Of a stretch of DNA of 64,000 nt, positions 40,450 through 56,762 are shown one piece after another. The position numbers and the translations under genes were made by a program. The notes under the pieces are model-generated. The model saw only the letters and a list, made by a program, of their open reading frames with translations. It did no database searches and was not told where the DNA came from. The stretch comes from Eleginops maclovinus. Lineage: Eukaryota > Chordata > Actinopteri > Perciformes > Eleginopidae. The stretch covers positions 8,732,795 through 8,796,794 of the forward strand of contig NC_086354.1 of assembly GCF_036324505.1 (NCBI RefSeq), given 5' to 3'. Each line of letters starts with the position of its first letter. The stretch's first letter is position 1.

Positions 40450-41426
40450 ACATCACTAAGCGACATATAGCGTGTATTTCCACATTCAGCTTTTCTGCAA
40501 CCATGTAATGATCTTTATATGAAAAAAGGACTTATTTCACAACACCACAAGTTGACCGTAAATCCAAAGTCACATTATTCCGCACCGCAGTAATTATGTG
40601 AATAGCATGCATGTCAACAGTTAAATGCGTGTCCTGTTGGGAGTGTGTGTATGTGTATGTGTGTGTGAGGGTGTACAGCTTTTTAATGCCATCCAGCAAC
40701 ACAGAAAAACCTTGTTAAATTCAAGTCGGGAACAGACGTTCTCCACGCGACCGCAACCTCCCTCCCTCCCTCCTTCCCTCCTTCCCTCGATCTCCCCCCT
40801 CCCCTCCTTACTGTGGTGTAAACACAGATTGTTAGGTTAGGGGTTAAAAGTGTTGTGCTTAGATTCTCTCAGCACTAATCTGATTTCTGCTCTCTTTGCG
40901 CGTCTATATTTATTTGGTTTTGTCAACACTCACATCTCCCTCCCTCTCTCTCTCTCTCTCCCCTCTCTTCCTCTCTCTCCCTCTCTGCCAGTGTATTGAT
41001 CCTTGCTAATGGATTGGCTCTGATTCCGGAGACGTCTAACATGCTTTCCTATCCTCTTATTTTCACCCGGGGAAATCAATGAGGAAAGGCCTGCAAATTT
41101 AGACAGGATCAGGTTTTAAGGAATCCACAGTGAGACACAGCCCACCGGAGTGTGAGGAGAGTGTGTAGGTGGTCTGGTATTCAGGAAGCAATGTGTGGCT
41201 TTATGGTAATTATGCACATGTTTGCAGTGATTCTGTGGTGAACTATCACCTGCATCATGAGGCCATTGATATGACCACAGTCTGATTGTATTTCCAGATT
41301 AATGTTAGCCTCCAAATATCCACTCTCCCACTTACAGTTATAGTAATTGGAAGAGTATGATGTATACATGTCACATTTAATAAGTATGGTGCAACAAACC
41401 CTAGATCTACAACGTTATGCTTCAAG

Positions 41427-41540
41427 TTAAAGGGGCTCTATTCTGCTTTTTTGGGTTTCCCTTTCCTGTGGGTTGAGATAACGTTTTTTGTGCATGTCAA
41501 TGGTTTGCGGAGGCTAAAATCCCTAAGATCCGTGCAGAGA
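41427..41540 (+). mobile_element. Terminal fragment of a nonautonomous DNA transposon-like repeat
   Basis: The block starting TTAAAGGGGCTCTATTCTGC, followed by TTTTTTGGGTTTCCCTTTCC, then TTTTTTGTGCATGTCAATGG, resembles the 5' end of an abundant teleost interspersed repeat ('...GGTCTATTATGCTTTTTTGGG...TTTGTGCATGT...') known to me only from memory. The opposite terminus was not found, so this is probably a truncated copy. Confidence 0.4.
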
Positions 41541-41917
41541 GAATTGTTTTTGGCTGAGTATTTTTAAATTGGGGCATTATTACTACTCCTAAACACTGAA
41601 CAGTAATTTGTCCATCATACAAACATAGTAAACACAAACAGGAAATATATTTGGATGTCATTGTGGCATTTCTGGCCATTTTTTGACTTTAGGGCACCAC
41701 AAATACCATATTATGAAACTATGAATAGTGGTTGGATATTAATGGATAAATAGATCATACACACAGATACACCATACAGTATCTCTCTCAGTGTCTTTCT
41801 TTCTCTGGTTTCCTTCTTTTCATGGTGCTAACTTAACAACACAATTGCATACAGGAGGGGGTAATCTCGCCCTTTGACCTTCATTCACTGTGCAGCTACA
41901 TGTGCTTAACTGTAGAA

Positions 41918-42049
<132 letters not shown>

Positions 42050-42136
42050 AGAGGGATGAACATGGACAGAGACAGAGGTCCCCACTGCTGCTCAAACAAC
42101 GGATGGAGCTGTGTTAAATCTGAGAAGGCAATCAAT

Positions 42137-42153
42137 GACCAATGAGGAGTGTG

Positions 42154-42252
<99 letters not shown>

Positions 42253-42475
42253 GTGTGTGTGCATGTGGGTGTGTGACATGCAGGGGGCAGAAGGGCCCAG
42301 CAGGTTTGAAACTCTATCCCGGGGCCAGATCATTTATAAATGGGAGGATATTGATGACTTTAGTGTGTGTGACCAATGAGAAGTGTGACTGTGTATGTGG
42401 GTGTGTGTCACTGTGCAGGGGAGAGATTGAGCCTGAGTGTGTGTGTGTGTGTAGGTGGGAAGATATCAATGTGCT
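42137..42475. repeat. Local tandem duplication with unequal GT expansion
   Basis: GACCAATGAGGAGTGTGACT at 42137 recurs as GACCAATGAGAAGTGTGACT at 42371. Both are followed by a GT tract, then GTGGGTGTGTG, then a CATGCAGGGG/TGTGCAGGGG block and a later GGGAGGATATTGATG / GGGAAGATATCAATG block. Unit 1 is about 234 bases and contains about 100 bases of GT; unit 2 is about 105 bases and has only a short, interrupted GT tract. Confidence 0.7.
42157..42262. repeat. (GT)n microsatellite
   Basis: GT run of about 106 bases with one GC interruption near 42247; lies inside unit 1 of the local duplication. Confidence 0.97.
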
Positions 42476-42897
42476 CCCTGCCTCTTCACACAGCAGAGCA
42501 AATTGGAGAAGTTGTCAGGAGTCACAACATGAGGGGCCAGCTAGGGGACGGGAAGGGCTGCAGGCAGGATGGCGCTGAGCTGATGGCTGAACATGAGCAA
42601 GGCCCGGGGCATGATGGGATGTGAATGGGGGGAGAAAGGGATTGGTGTTTAATTCAATCTAGTATAAGGATGTTTTGATCTTTTTTTTCACTCTCAGGAT
42701 AAGTGAATATATCAGTTTTTTCAGATATGAATGATATCTGAAAACAAATAGAGGGAAAAGCCTTATTCTGTGGACTTCTGCTGATATATCAACATCATAC
42801 ACATCCATAGTAAACAATTACAGCTGCCTTATACTCAAATATTAAAGTCGGAAAACTGAAAATTCGATTTTTAAATGGTTTTACAATGAAGGATATT

Positions 42898-43040
42898 CAC
42901 TTCGCCAAGAAGGTTTTGTTTGCATTCTGATTTGTTCTTCTTTGAGCAGGATTAAAAAAAACTACTGGCCCAATTTCAATGAAATTTGGTGGAATGGTGA
43001 AGCATGGACCAAGGATGAACCCATTTAATTTTTGAGTGTA
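42898..43040 (-). repeat. Dispersed repeat family R1, copy 2
   Basis: The minus strand reads AAATGGGTTCATCCTTGGTC, CATGCTTCACCATTCCACCA, TTGGGCCAGTAGTTTTTTTT, AATCCTGCTCAAAGAAG. These blocks align in order with the 33.1-kb copy, in opposite orientation. Diverged, no target duplication seen. Confidence 0.55.
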
Positions 43041-43480
43041 TTGGCATTCACATACATCTTCGCTCTCCAAGGGAAATTGATACAAAAATATGATCGATAG
43101 GTTTCCATTAAACTTGTATTTAAAACACCTCCTGTTTTAAGGAGAGCAGCAATGGATACTTTTAGTGGATGTTGGGTAAATGGAGGATGGAGAGGCTGTT
43201 TCCCTGCCCCAACTCCTCCCTCTCCCCCCACCACCCTTTCGATCCATCCCCTTTACCCCGACACTTTCACTCTCCCACACACAGCAACAGAGTGGCCGCT
43301 GCTTTGTCCTCTTGCACAAACATTCCCACAGAAAAGAGGCAGAAAACCATTTACCCCCTTTTACTTACTACACCCCCGGCCTTCCAGCCCCCCCCACCCC
43401 CCTTTAGAGGTTGCATTGGGGCAGAAAAGGCGATCCCGCCTCACTTTCTCCCTGCTTTTCCTCCCCCCGATTTCACACAA

Positions 43481-43609
<129 letters not shown>

Positions 43610-44795
43610 TTTGAACATATGCGCACATACAAACTGAACCCACCCGGTCAACAGCTGTACATGAGGTGACAAATTGGGGTCTTTGTCTGCTTAAAGGGGG
43701 GTGGGGGAAACCCTACTTTGCACACACACATACACACACCAAGACGCACACACATTGAGCCATCCACCTCCATTGTAGGCAAGTTCCATTGCATTCCAGA
43801 CAATGCGCGTTGCCCTCCGATGTTAAAGAGGAGAAATATGGTGCTGCCTTTGTGGGAGGTAGAGAGCTTCAGTTCATTGAGGGAGTGATATAGAGACAGA
43901 CAGATTAACAGGGAGAAAGATAGAGAGTGCATAAGATGAAGAAAGAAAGCAAGAGAGGATGGATGGATGGAACAGCCACTCATGTGGAATGGATGGAAAT
44001 GATAGTAAGGAACAAAATAAATATAGCACAGAAAGGGGCTTGAAGAGAATGTGGCCACAAGGAAACTGATAGGAAGTTTAAAAAATGGATGTAATTAACT
44101 TTAATTGAACATGTTTTGAACATATATCTAGTATATTAAACCCATGGCATCCAGACCGCAAATAAATGAGTTGTTGCGGGAAAGATTTTGGTAATCATTA
44201 AAATTTCACTCATTTTGTTGAGTAACTGCTGCAGGCTCGGTTACAAATGAGTCTCGACAAACCTCGTAAAGACGTCCAGAATAGACCAAATGTCTCACCG
44301 CAAACGTTATTACACCACTGGCTTCTCAGCAAACATCGATATACGAGAACTTTTACAAATACCAATGATATTATCATACTTTCACAGATTTTGCTAAGCT
44401 ACTATATAGCAGCTCATAGGCATCTGTCCTTTAGTTTCACATTTAAAATCAATAACAACTAAAGCATTAACATTAGTTTTGTCTTCGGTAAAATAAATCT
44501 TCTTTCCATTTCAGTTTCACTTTCAATGAACATTTCATGAATTAAATCACAGCATTGATATGAATCCATGAAGGTGGAATCATTCCTCGGCAAATCCCAT
44601 ATATCTTTACTAACAAAGAAGGTGGAGTCTTTTATGCATAAAAAAAGCAATCATTTGTAGCACAGATATTAGGAAATAATCCATCTAAATCCAATACTGA
44701 TTGATCAATAATCTCGTGGCTAAACAAAGGTGTTCAGAATCTCTAAAATTAGGCTGGTGATACACCCTTATAATGAACACAAACACACATCAACA

Positions 44796-44914
<119 letters not shown>

Positions 44915-45074
44915 CCAGCAGTGGTGGGCTGACCCTCGGGGTGAAAGAGCTAAGCGTTTGACAGACTCCACCTCTTAACTTGTTAACTTGCTAATTAGAC
45001 CTCACAGTCACTTCATGGGACTGGACAATAGACTGCTGGCTGAGCGATGAGCAAGCTGTGATGCGCACACATGC

Positions 45075-45078
<4 letters not shown>

Positions 45079-45158
<80 letters not shown>

Positions 45159-45175
45159 CACACACACACACACAC
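45079..45175. repeat. (CA)n microsatellite
   Basis: CA run of about 97 bases with one ATCA interruption near 45157; first of the CA-GT-GT-CA cluster. Confidence 0.96.
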
Positions 45176-45260
45176 CCTAAAAGCTAACAACCCCCATACA
45201 CACTCTACCGATGTGACCACCTGACCCCTCTTGCTCTCAAAAGGACAGTGTGTGTTTGCC

Positions 45261-45373
<113 letters not shown>

Positions 45374-45562
45374 ATGGTGGGAGGATTGGTGATTTGGGGT
45401 CTGGATGTTGTGTGTGGGGTCTTGTTGCCACGGGAACAGGTGGAAAGAGGCCAGACTGATATATAGGGTGAAGGATGTTGTTCCCCCTCTCTACCCGGTC
45501 TCCTTTATACACAACTAAAGCCACCAGAAAAGAAATAGGGACAGGGATAATGTGTGTGAGTG

Positions 45563-45565
<3 letters not shown>

Positions 45566-45623
<58 letters not shown>

Positions 45624-45636
45624 CTGTGTGTGTGCG
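45566..45636. repeat. (GT)n microsatellite
   Basis: GT run of about 56 bases, then TATC and a short GT tail. Confidence 0.95.
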
Positions 45637-45776
45637 TGGTGTTTGCCCACTGGTCTCCAGATCAGGGCTAAACGGGGTTAAACATCTATCCATGTTAGAG
45701 TCCCGTTCTCTGAGTTCTGTCATTAGCCTGCAGCTTAGAGAGCTATTACTGACACAGCTGCTGCTGCTCGCTGGGT

Positions 45777-45900
<124 letters not shown>

Positions 45901-45901
45901 A

Positions 45902-48117
<2,216 letters not shown>

Positions 48118-48374
48118 ATCTGCCAAGCTAACGAGGCACTAGGTATTGTTACGGGGACTCACTCCAACCGCACCATGAGCAAGCCATTACACCAATAAGC
48201 CTGCATCATTTCCAAAGAATCCAATTAAATTTCGGTCTTACGGTGCTGCACTTGAAAACACAGATTTTCTCCATAGAGAATGTGCAAACACACACGCCAC
48301 ACACACATTAAACAAAATGCCTCAGATACGGTGCAGTCACATTCCCCCTGGTTTCCCTCTCCTAGCTCGCTTAC

Positions 48375-48376
<2 letters not shown>

Positions 48377-48459
<83 letters not shown>
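48377..48459. repeat. (GT)n microsatellite
   Basis: Pure GT run of about 83 bases. Confidence 0.97.
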
Positions 48460-48461
<2 letters not shown>

Positions 48462-49107
48462 CAACGAGGGCAGAATGAAGCATTCATCCAGCTGTTCACA
48501 TACATGATATCTCTGTATTTGTGCTGAAGAACCTGCATGACCTTCTTCCTCTCCTTATGCACCTGTTGATCTGTGTCGATCCTCCTTTCCCTCTCTTTGT
48601 CTCCCCCTTCAGAAGTACTCCATATTTTTTTTCATTTTATTTTTTCCTTTTTCACATTCTTCCTTCCACCAGCTTGTCTCTGTGTCCCCTCTCCTATCCC
48701 TCTCCTCCCTCTTCCTCTCCACCGATTCTGGCTGGCATCTGTTAAGCCGCTAAACAGAGAGTGCGTATGCATGCGTGCGTGTGTGCGTGTGTGTGTATGT
48801 ATGTGTTGGTCTTGCTGGGTTGGATTTGAACAAGCTCATGCCTGTTCTGCCCCGGTGGCCTATGAAATGAGAAAGGCAGCCACTGTGCTGCAGACCTCCA
48901 CTGATAAATCTACCAGGGTTACCCCTCCATGTGTGCATCTGCATGGACGTGTGCGTGTGTGTGTTTGTGTGTGGGTGTGTGTTTGTGTAAAATCCATGTG
49001 TTCACATATGTGTAAGCGTGCAAGCATGTAATGTGCGTATGTGCGAGTAGCTGATCATCTGTGTTTGCGTCTTCAGCTCCGTGACGCCAGAATAGAGATT
49101 TGGAAAG

Positions 49108-49111
<4 letters not shown>

Positions 49112-49205
<94 letters not shown>
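49112..49205. repeat. (CA)n microsatellite
   Basis: Pure CA run of about 94 bases. Confidence 0.97.
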
Positions 49206-49206
<1 letters not shown>

Positions 49207-49209
49207 TGG

Positions 49210-51930
49210 ATTTTGGTGTGTATGTGTGTGTGTCTGCACCATGTGTAATCTCCCATCATCGCCTTAAATGCGTGATATTAAAACACCACCGAGTCGATTC
49301 TTCTTCAGACCTTTTTTTTTCTTCTTCTTCATCTTGTCGTATGTCTCATTTCTGTCCGTGTGCACATATTCGTCTCGGGAGAATTAGAGGTCATGTTACC
49401 AATCTATGGAGCACTCAAAGACAGGGTAGAGAGAGGAAAAGGGGGATAGAGTCAGGCAGCGAGAGTGAGAGGGGTATACGAAGAGCATTGAAAGCCTGGG
49501 GTTACCTTGCTTATGACAGCGAGGTCAGATATTGAGGAGGTGAAGTCAATACTACACACCATTTAGCAGCCATATTCAGCTGGTGATGGGGGGAAAGATA
49601 GAACAAAATGATCTTAAAAAATTATTATCTAAATAGCCCAAAGAATACAGGGTTTTACATTTTAGGATTTAAGAAGCATGGTTTTAAACATTCAATATGT
49701 GACTTTAACTTAACATTATCCTTTCCTATTGCCAATTGGCACATTTTCTTTTTACCATAACTGAAATTTCTTTTGACCTTCCCGGACTTTTTCGGTACTT
49801 AGAATCACCTGTGACCTGATTCCTAGCTATAGGACTTGAATTCTATAATAATAAAAAGGAATTTCTGGAATATTCCAATGATGTGACGCTTAGGTATTAC
49901 ATTACTGGCCTCTGTTCAGCTCCAATGGTGAGAGTCCACTAATGTCACACCTTAAATACTGAGGGACATTTCCAAGGTCAAGAATGGACTTCTTACGGTA
50001 CTTTAATCGCTTTGAAGTATGGCATCTTAGCATATAGGATAAGTCTCTATCGGATACCTAAGCAGAACTCTGACAGGCCAGGAAGAGTAAAATCACCTCT
50101 AAACAAACCTCTATGTTTATTGAGTATCTATTATTTAGTTCCATTTGTCAGCAGAAAGCTACTTCTTTAGTTCCTGCAAAATGTGTGGTCACCTAAAACA
50201 GCCTTTCCTTTTACTTCTTTTTTCCCTGCTGAGATATAAGATAAGACATTTTGTGTATTGAGTATTTTTCTCAATATTTCTCAAAATTGTGCCACAAAGA
50301 AAATCAATGTCCTTGATCGGATTTAAAATGAGACAGAGGACTGTACTGGGTAGTGAAAGATGTTGCATGCAGGCACGTCACATCTTTGCACGATATTATG
50401 TACCTGCTGTTTACAGAAAACAGGTCTTAAAGTGTGCAGTTGTTACGGCGTTTTTAACAGCGCTGGAGCAGCTCTACTGCTGCATGAGGAATGCTACAAC
50501 TGCCCTGACTCTCACCAAGGGGCTCGTTCAACAAAGCAAATATTGTCACACACACACACACACACACACACAAATGCCCACACACACACTGTAATAATTC
50601 ATGCGTAGAGGCATAGCCCACATAGCCCTCTTGCATCCTTTGAGCATGCACACACACAGCAGGGTGATGGAGGTCGTTGAGTCGTTTTTTATGAGCAAGG
50701 GCCTGTTCCTTGTCTACCATATTTCACTTCTTTAGTGTGTGTATGTGTGTAGCAAAACAGCGCAAAAAAAACAGCCCGAGACATTATCTTCAACCAATGA
50801 CAGCTGTAATTGTGGAGCACATTAAAATGGGTGCAGGGTGACACCTCTAACCACCTTCTATTAAGAAACACACACTCTCACCGAGCCCCCCCTCCCCTCC
50901 CGATCCCTCCCTCCTCACACACACACTAAGGTGGATTCATTGTGGTCAAACAAGGAAATGAGCATCTCCAAGCCCGTCAAAGCTGAGTGCTTTGAGGAGG
51001 GCCCGCCTGGCTAATGTGTACATTTTTGATGTCTTGATTATACGTGTCAAATATCTGTCCATTTCATCAATGGACAGGTCTGCCTTGTAAAAAAAAAAGA
51101 AGGATAAAAGAAACCTTTCCAATGGAAAAAAATAAATGGAGAAGATAAAGGAGGAAGCAGCATTGGCAGTCTCAACTGTACAGTCTGGTCCTTTTGGCTG
51201 TCATCCCACAAACTTGAGTTTGTCATCATTGTTGTTCTGACCCCTCTACACATTATAGACCTTTGGGGTGAAAGAGTTTCCAAAGTTGTGCTCTTAAATC
51301 AATTCTAAAGTAGATTTCAGACACTTCCAGTTTGTACACAATTGCAAGACCTCCTATAACACAGAAGCAGAATACAGTTGCTATAGTTTTCCAATATTAT
51401 TTCAACAAGACATACTTAATTCTGTGGGAAAAAAAGGGCTCAGGATCTAACCCTAACTTTTTGGGTTTACAAAGAGTTCTGTTAATCTCGATTCAGTTCA
51501 GAAGGAAGGAAGGAGAAGTTCAGAAAGAGTCAGGGGAAGACAGTTTGAGCGTGGAAGAATTCGGGAAAGATTAAGGTTCAGAAAAATATGGGCAAAGAAA
51601 TATTTGTGCAAATACTTGGGTTCAGATGGATTTGGGCAAACAAACATTTGAAAGTTAAAGAGAAAGATTGAGTAAAGGAATTATGCTCTTTTTCCCCCCT
51701 GTCCTGGCTGATGTTTTAGGCCTGAATCACAACCGATGGTCCCAGCAAAAGACGGAAGAAAGGTTTTTGAATTGCTATCACTTTAAAACTACAATATTAC
51801 TGACGTGATGCCTCATTTTCGGTCTGGAAGTTATATTTTTTGAGTCTTAAGCACAGGAAACATACAGCTTGCCTATTTGCCAATATTTCTCCTCTCTTTC
51901 TAGTCCTTCTCATTTATATACACAGTGAGA
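49210..51930. other. Non-coding block
   Basis: Unique sequence with only short CA runs near 50.55 and 50.58 kb. A 101-codon plus-strand open frame from 50289 ends in a CA run and shows no family resemblance. Confidence 0.5.
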
Positions 51931-51934
51931 CCCA

Positions 51935-52088
<154 letters not shown>

Positions 52089-52089
52089 A

Positions 52090-54350
52090 GGTGCCATCGA
52101 TACAGCAGTAATCTGTGCAGCCGATAAGCTCAGGCTTTGGTGGTGAACAAAGGCGAGGGCAGCATGGCCGCTATAGATCCTCCCTCTTCTCTGTTCTCAC
52201 TAAATCACTTCACCTTTCAGGATCGCACACACAGGGATCAAGGCGCACACATGTACTGTAGGAATGCATATACACACGCACACACACACACACACACTCA
52301 TGCACTGAGAGATTTAACATGGACAAGTGGGCACTTGGTAGAAGAATTCAATTGGCCTCTCTCTCTCTCTCCCTTTCTCTTTCTGCGTCCCCCTTGCCTC
52401 TTAGGGTGTCACAGGACATGCCAGGCCTTAATGCCTTCCAATCTTCTTTCCAACACACACTGTCGCCTTTCATTTAAAGGCCTGCTGACAGGATGACCAG
52501 CATCTCCAGCCCTCCCACTCCCCTATCGCTCTTTCTCAGTACTCGTTATATGTCTTTCTGTCTGTTACTTAGACCATCTGCCTTTTTCCATCCATCACTC
52601 AAATGATGGATACATTGGGGGCCCTTATTAGCTGTTGTTTACTATCTTTCAATGCTTTGTATTCTTTTTTTAACCATCCCTTGCCTTTTTTTCTGCTCCT
52701 GTGTTACTGAAATCAAATCTAATGCTCCCTTTCAGTGTATACTGTGTCTGGCTCATCGTCCCTCCCTCCCTCCCTCCCACTGTGTCTTCTCCTCTCTAAC
52801 AGCTTTCTATCTATTTGTCTCTGTGTCAGTGTTCAGCACCTCACACCGCCACTTTAGCTCCTCTCCCCATTGTGCTTTCCCAGCCTGCCACGCTGGGTTT
52901 TCAATTGACCAACAAGAGTAAACACCGGTTGCCGAGCATCAATCACATCACACACACCGGCAGAGAGAGTGAGAAAGACTCTCCAATTTCACTGTTGCCT
53001 TTTTTTTTTATACTCCACCAATTTTACACAGAATATGGTCAGGACAATCTACGACAAGATAATACCCCCGGCAACACTGTGTTTTTGAGGCTGTGTGTGT
53101 TTGATAGGAAATGATCTAGCTTTTAAATGATTCCTATGAAAAGCTGTCTTTGCAACAGCAGAATACACGATGAAAACAAACATATTTGTTATAACATTTG
53201 TAAAGTCATATGTGAAGTGCAACATTTATTTACGGTTCCTAATAAAACTAAACCAAAATCATATTTTATACAATTTAGGGGGATGAATAGCCTTACATTA
53301 CTATGATTTTTAAATGTTATATCATACAAATGAGCAAATCTTCCATAGATAAACTTGTGTAACATATCAAGTATTTACTGTGAATCTAATGTCTGGTAGC
53401 TCTACTGTATACCTGTAAACACCATTTGACATTTTCAAAGAAATGTGTCCCAACAATCGTGTTTGCGATTGAGTTTTACATTATTGTTTTTTTAAAGTAT
53501 GGGATTATTTGGAATAAAAACGGAGAACTGGGTAGTTTGAATAGGTGACCATGCAGGAACAATGTCCCCTCACCTTAACCCTATGACTGCTTGTGTCCTA
53601 AAGTACATGTAGGGAACATATGAATGTAGAGATAACTCTAACAGGGGGAAAGCAACACGAGTTGGAGGAGAAAAAAATATACAATTGTCTCCAGTAATCA
53701 AACCCCAGCACAGAAGTGTTTGTTTCACAAATACACACTCACACCGACACTGGACTGAAGAGCAGCTTAGAGGAGGCTTGTTAAAGCACCTAACTGAGCA
53801 GCATAACATGATGATTGGCTGCTGGTGAGTTGCTCTTATCTACTCCCCCCCCCCCCCCCCCCCCCCGCTGTCTATGCTTCTCTCTCACTCGTATTCACAC
53901 ACAAATATACAGACAAACATGGACGACTTTTAGTCGCACTGAAGGTATATTTACTTCATTAGTCTAAGCCCATCTTTTTGCTTTTGATATGTATATGTAT
54001 TACTGTGTATGTGTGTGTGTGAAGCATGTGTGCCTCCTCCCACAGAGCAGTAAATCAGTACTCTGTTAATTGGTAGGACCAACAGCAACACTTTGGCAGT
54101 ATATAATGTTTTATGTTTGTTTCTTTATTACCATATTTAATGTTCATCGCCGCATGTGTGTAGGTGTGTTTGCACTTGTCCCGACCAGTGTGTATATGCA
54201 ATGCATTATGATCCTAATGAGACACCGTAGATGAGAAGGGGACTGGAAATGCACAGAGGAACAAGAGCATGATAAGCCTCTTAACGATGATCACTCAGTG
54301 TGTGCGAGTATGACAGCGTGTACGTGTGTGAGATGCATATGTGGTAATGT
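52090..54350. other. Non-coding block
   Basis: Pyrimidine-rich 52.35-52.85 kb, AT-rich 53.1-53.5 kb and the 22-C run at 53.85 kb. No gene supported. Confidence 0.55.
53845..53866. repeat. Poly-C run
   Basis: Twenty-two consecutive C, long for a genomic G/C homopolymer and prone to sequencing error. Confidence 0.9.
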
Positions 54351-54353
54351 TTA

Positions 54354-54484
<131 letters not shown>

Positions 54485-54514
54485 AGGCTCTCCACTCACA
54501 GGCGGAACACAATC

Positions 54515-54790
54515 AACGCAGATCTCATTTGCAATCAGTAATTAGAATGCTAATTAGCCCCTGGGAGCTAACGGGAACTAGTGTATTACAAGGGCTTGAT
54601 TAGGACTGCTCTATTCCTAAGGGAGGGATTTACACCTGCATGCTATTGGCTAAAAACACCTGTCAGTCATGACCTCTCGTCCAGTTGAGTGTTATCAAGA
54701 CTTAATTTTAATGAATTAGCGACTGGGTGCCACTTATTGAGCATTGTTTGAACACAAATTGATCATAATGAAGAACCATACAGATACATA
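54515..54790. promoter_or_regulatory. Candidate enhancer-like island
   Basis: Directly after the CT tract: CATTTGCAATCAGTAATTAG, GCTAATTAGCCCC, TTGATTAGG, ACTTAATTTTAATGAATTAG and AATTGATCATAATG. Many homeodomain/POU-like cores spread over 270 bases of unique sequence, including a palindromic GCTAATTAGC. Confidence 0.35.
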
Positions 54791-55317
54791 ATCAGGATGG
54801 GAGACGTCTCGCCACCGAAATCCATCGTGACAAATACTCTCACGCCCTTAAGATTATCATAACGTTTTATATTCTTTGAGCCTGAATCTTTTCCCATTTA
54901 ATCTTAGCCATTGTGCAGAAATATGCAGCCGAAACACAACCCACGTAGAACCATAAGAGAACCACTTGAACCAACGATCATTGACACTTTGACTTCCAAT
55001 CTACAATAGGTTCCCGCCATAGGACTGAGAGAATGCAGACCTCCTCCAATGGCCCCATTATTTCCTTCCGACATTGGTGTTTTCATGAGATTTAAAGAGG
55101 AACGTTGATACAACATTGATGCTGAAAGATGTGTTCTATTTTATTCCTGACAGCGTTAAAACATCAACTAAATATCTCTTTCCATGTGTTTTGTGACAAA
55201 GTTGTGAAGTCACATGAATGCTGTACAAACACTGCATCAGTGTTCTATCTGGCGATGTTAACAAAAGTGTAACATCATTTGTATATCCACCTTGCATTTC
55301 CTATCCGCTTCAAAATT

Positions 55318-55410
55318 GTAAAGGTTTTCGTTGGACCATACAGAACCCTTCGACCAATTTTCATCAAAATCGGGTGTTTCAATAATCTTGCAAACAAATA
55401 AGCGAAAGAG
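55318..55410 (+). repeat. Dispersed repeat family R1, copy 3
   Basis: GGACCATACAGAACCCTTCG, ACCAATTTTCATCAAAATCG and AATAATCTTGCAAACAAATAAG follow the same block order as the other R1 copies (CCATGCTACACCC, CCAA.TTTCAT, GTAATCCTG..AACA). Short, 3'-end-only copy. Confidence 0.45.
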
Positions 55411-56174
55411 AAAAAACATTGTTTGTTGATATCATTTCACTTTTCTACAGCGTGTCCAGTTAATATGTTTAAGAAAAAAGAAAGTTTAAGACGTTGTATG
55501 CCTATGTTTCCTATGTCCCCTAAGTAAGTGAAATGCTAAAATATGCAAATGAAATACCATACTTGCAAGGACGCTTTGATGATCTTTGTCCAAATCTATA
55601 AAGTCTTTGAGATTCTGGTTTCAGGCACTTCCCCTGCTTTTGTTTACCTGTTTCCGTTCCCCTCTTTCTTTATTCTCCACTCTCCGCCTCTCCATCCTCT
55701 AACTGGAGAACCAAACACAGTGTGGTCTGTGCTGCTTAGATGCTTTGGCCATTTTGCTAACCACTGACTGCTCAGGTCCATTCTCCTGTTTCATTTAACA
55801 TGGGACTGAGTTGATAACAGCCGTAAGGTCATTAAAGCAGCTCTGGATTGTGTCTCTAGCTGCTCCCAATAGTCTAATGTAAGTAGACAGAGAGAAATGG
55901 CAATGGACTTAACCAAAGCTCCTGCAGCTTCTTCATCCTTGGCCTGAAAGAGAGCAAATTTAGTGTCACCCTGGGACTGAGACTCATTAAAGCACAGTGT
56001 GCTGTAAAAGAGAAGACCTTAAAGGTATAAGGTAAAGGATCCATCGCACAAAGTAAAACTGCTGCAATAAACTTTGTTTTGTTATCTAACCTGAAGTAGA
56101 TAGTTGATCATTCAAGAAATATGGTTATTATGCTTAAGATCCTGGAAACACTGAGGCCACGCTTATATGTGCTT

Positions 56175-56255
56175 GGTAAATATAAGGCCGGTGGAGTAGC
56201 TAAGCTTAGTATGCATTGGGAAAAGGCAAGACTGGCTCTAAAAACTATATGAAAA
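56175..56255 (+). repeat. Possible diverged teleost interspersed repeat
   Basis: AGTAGCTAAGCTTAGTATGC followed by GGGAAAAGGCAAGACTGGCT resembles a widespread fish repeat with 'GTTAGCTTAGCATAAAGACTGGAAACAGG...AGCCTGGCTCTG'. Similarity is by eye and partial. Confidence 0.3.
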
Positions 56256-56617
56256 TCTTTGGTCCGAGCAAACCAGAAAAGCGCACTGCTAATTTCCATC
56301 CAAACCATATACATATAAACATATAGACGGACACATATTTGAACAAGCTTTTGCAGTATAGCAAACATTTGATAACGCTGGGTCATGTGAAATGGTTCTG
56401 TTACATTTTTGCGTCTTTCGGCGTTGTTTTTTTTTATCTTGGTAAAGAGAAATAGATATTCATATCAGCAAACAACAAAACTCAACAATTCTTGCTATCT
56501 CAAGTGCTTTCTTATATCTGGGCCTCGTCATTCCGCCTACTATCACAACCTTGTTGATATTCTTCCCGTCTTTGTGTACTTCTGGCTCCAGTGACTGTCA
56601 CCCCACACTGGCACAGA

Positions 56618-56762
<145 letters not shown>

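Noticed and set aside
50289..50594. 101-codon plus-strand open frame
   Set aside because: Ends in a CA run, has no recognisable motif and no plausible splice sites.
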